Assembly: GCA_041655055.1 (NCBI GenBank)
Contig: JBBAGE010000131.1
Location: forward strand, 1 to 6,347
Length of the DNA: 6,347 nt
Direction of reading: 5' to 3'
From: JBBAGE01 sp041655055
GTDB taxonomy: Bacteria; Pseudomonadota; Alphaproteobacteria; Rhodobacterales; Rhodobacteraceae
Of this stretch, positions 6,128 through 6,347 are shown one piece after another. The position numbers and the translations under genes are program-made. Numbering within the stretch: position 1 is the first letter of the stretch; every line of letters starts with the position of its first letter. The notes under the pieces were generated by a model. It did not search any database. It was not told the DNA's origin and saw only the letters and a list, made by a program, of their open reading frames with translations.

Positions 6128-6347
6128 TCGGATATGGCCACAGCGGCACGTTCCGCGATCAATCCGCTTCGGGCGTGGCCATCGTCGGGCCACCATCCGC
6201 GCCGGGATGCCAATTGCAGGGCTTGATCAGACCGGGTTCAACAGCGCGACCGGCGCGGCTGTCGGATGCGGCGGATGGCGCGATCAGCGCCCTTGTGGGG
6301 CGAGGGTGGCCGCCTGTGCCGCGAGTGTCGTAATTCCCGCCCAATCG
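6128..6347. repeat. Degraded tail of the tandem array
   Basis: Pieces of the repeat continue to the window edge but no full unit aligns. GGCCACAGCGGCA at 6136-6148 corresponds to the core of the intact units. The block CGATCAGCGC with TGGGGCGAGGGTGG (6281-6309) matches the end of unit 4 (TGGGGCGAGGGCGG from 6071). The spacing between these landmarks is irregular, so one or more copies were deleted or rearranged here. No convincing gene is present on either strand; short open frames here lack family resemblance and a good ribosome-binding site. A real gene may begin beyond the window. Confidence 0.45.

Noticed and set aside
5761..6213. Minus-strand frame of 150 codons within the repeat array
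   Set aside because: It crosses units of the array in shifting register: recognisable repeat peptides occur only in part of it and the rest is out of frame. This fits chance openness in GC-rich repeats better than a real protein.

Overview
The window is GC-rich DNA that reads like an alphaproteobacterium, most probably of the Rhodobacteraceae/Paracoccaceae group. This rests on the family-typical proteins (a DUF2852 membrane protein, a bacterial leucyl-transferase of the Bpt type, and a GlnE of about 930 residues) and on the base composition. No species can be named from the sequence alone.

Layout. Positions 1-406 (minus) hold the first 135 codons of the acetolactate synthase large subunit, cut by the window edge. 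Just upstream (about 410-600, minus) is a compact transcription attenuator: promoter, a 15-codon leader peptide with consecutive Ile-Val-Ile codons, an antiterminator arm inside the last leader codons, and an intrinsic terminator before the synthase gene. Positions 696-2535 (minus) carry three co-directional genes, read in the order DUF2852 membrane protein, RDD-family membrane protein, aspartate/glutamate leucyltransferase (bpt). Positions 2536-2703 form a divergent control region with two 17-bp dyads, TGTNA-N7-TNACA, around a good promoter for the DUF2852 gene. Positions 2704-5508 (plus) encode the bifunctional glutamine synthetase adenylyltransferase/deadenylylase GlnE.

The last 840 bases (5509-6347) contain no intact gene. 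They hold a diverged tandem array with a core period of about 150 bp: four alignable units and a degraded tail that continues to the window edge. The minus strand shows remnants of a 50-codon repeat, but indels break every frame. It is either a dead repeat-protein gene or an unclassified non-coding repeat; I cannot place it in a named family.

Functionally the window combines nitrogen control (GlnE sets glutamine synthetase activity by adenylylation), branched-chain amino acid synthesis under Ile/Val attenuation, and a protein-turnover enzyme of the N-degron pathway. The least explained parts are the repeat array and the paired operator-like sites.
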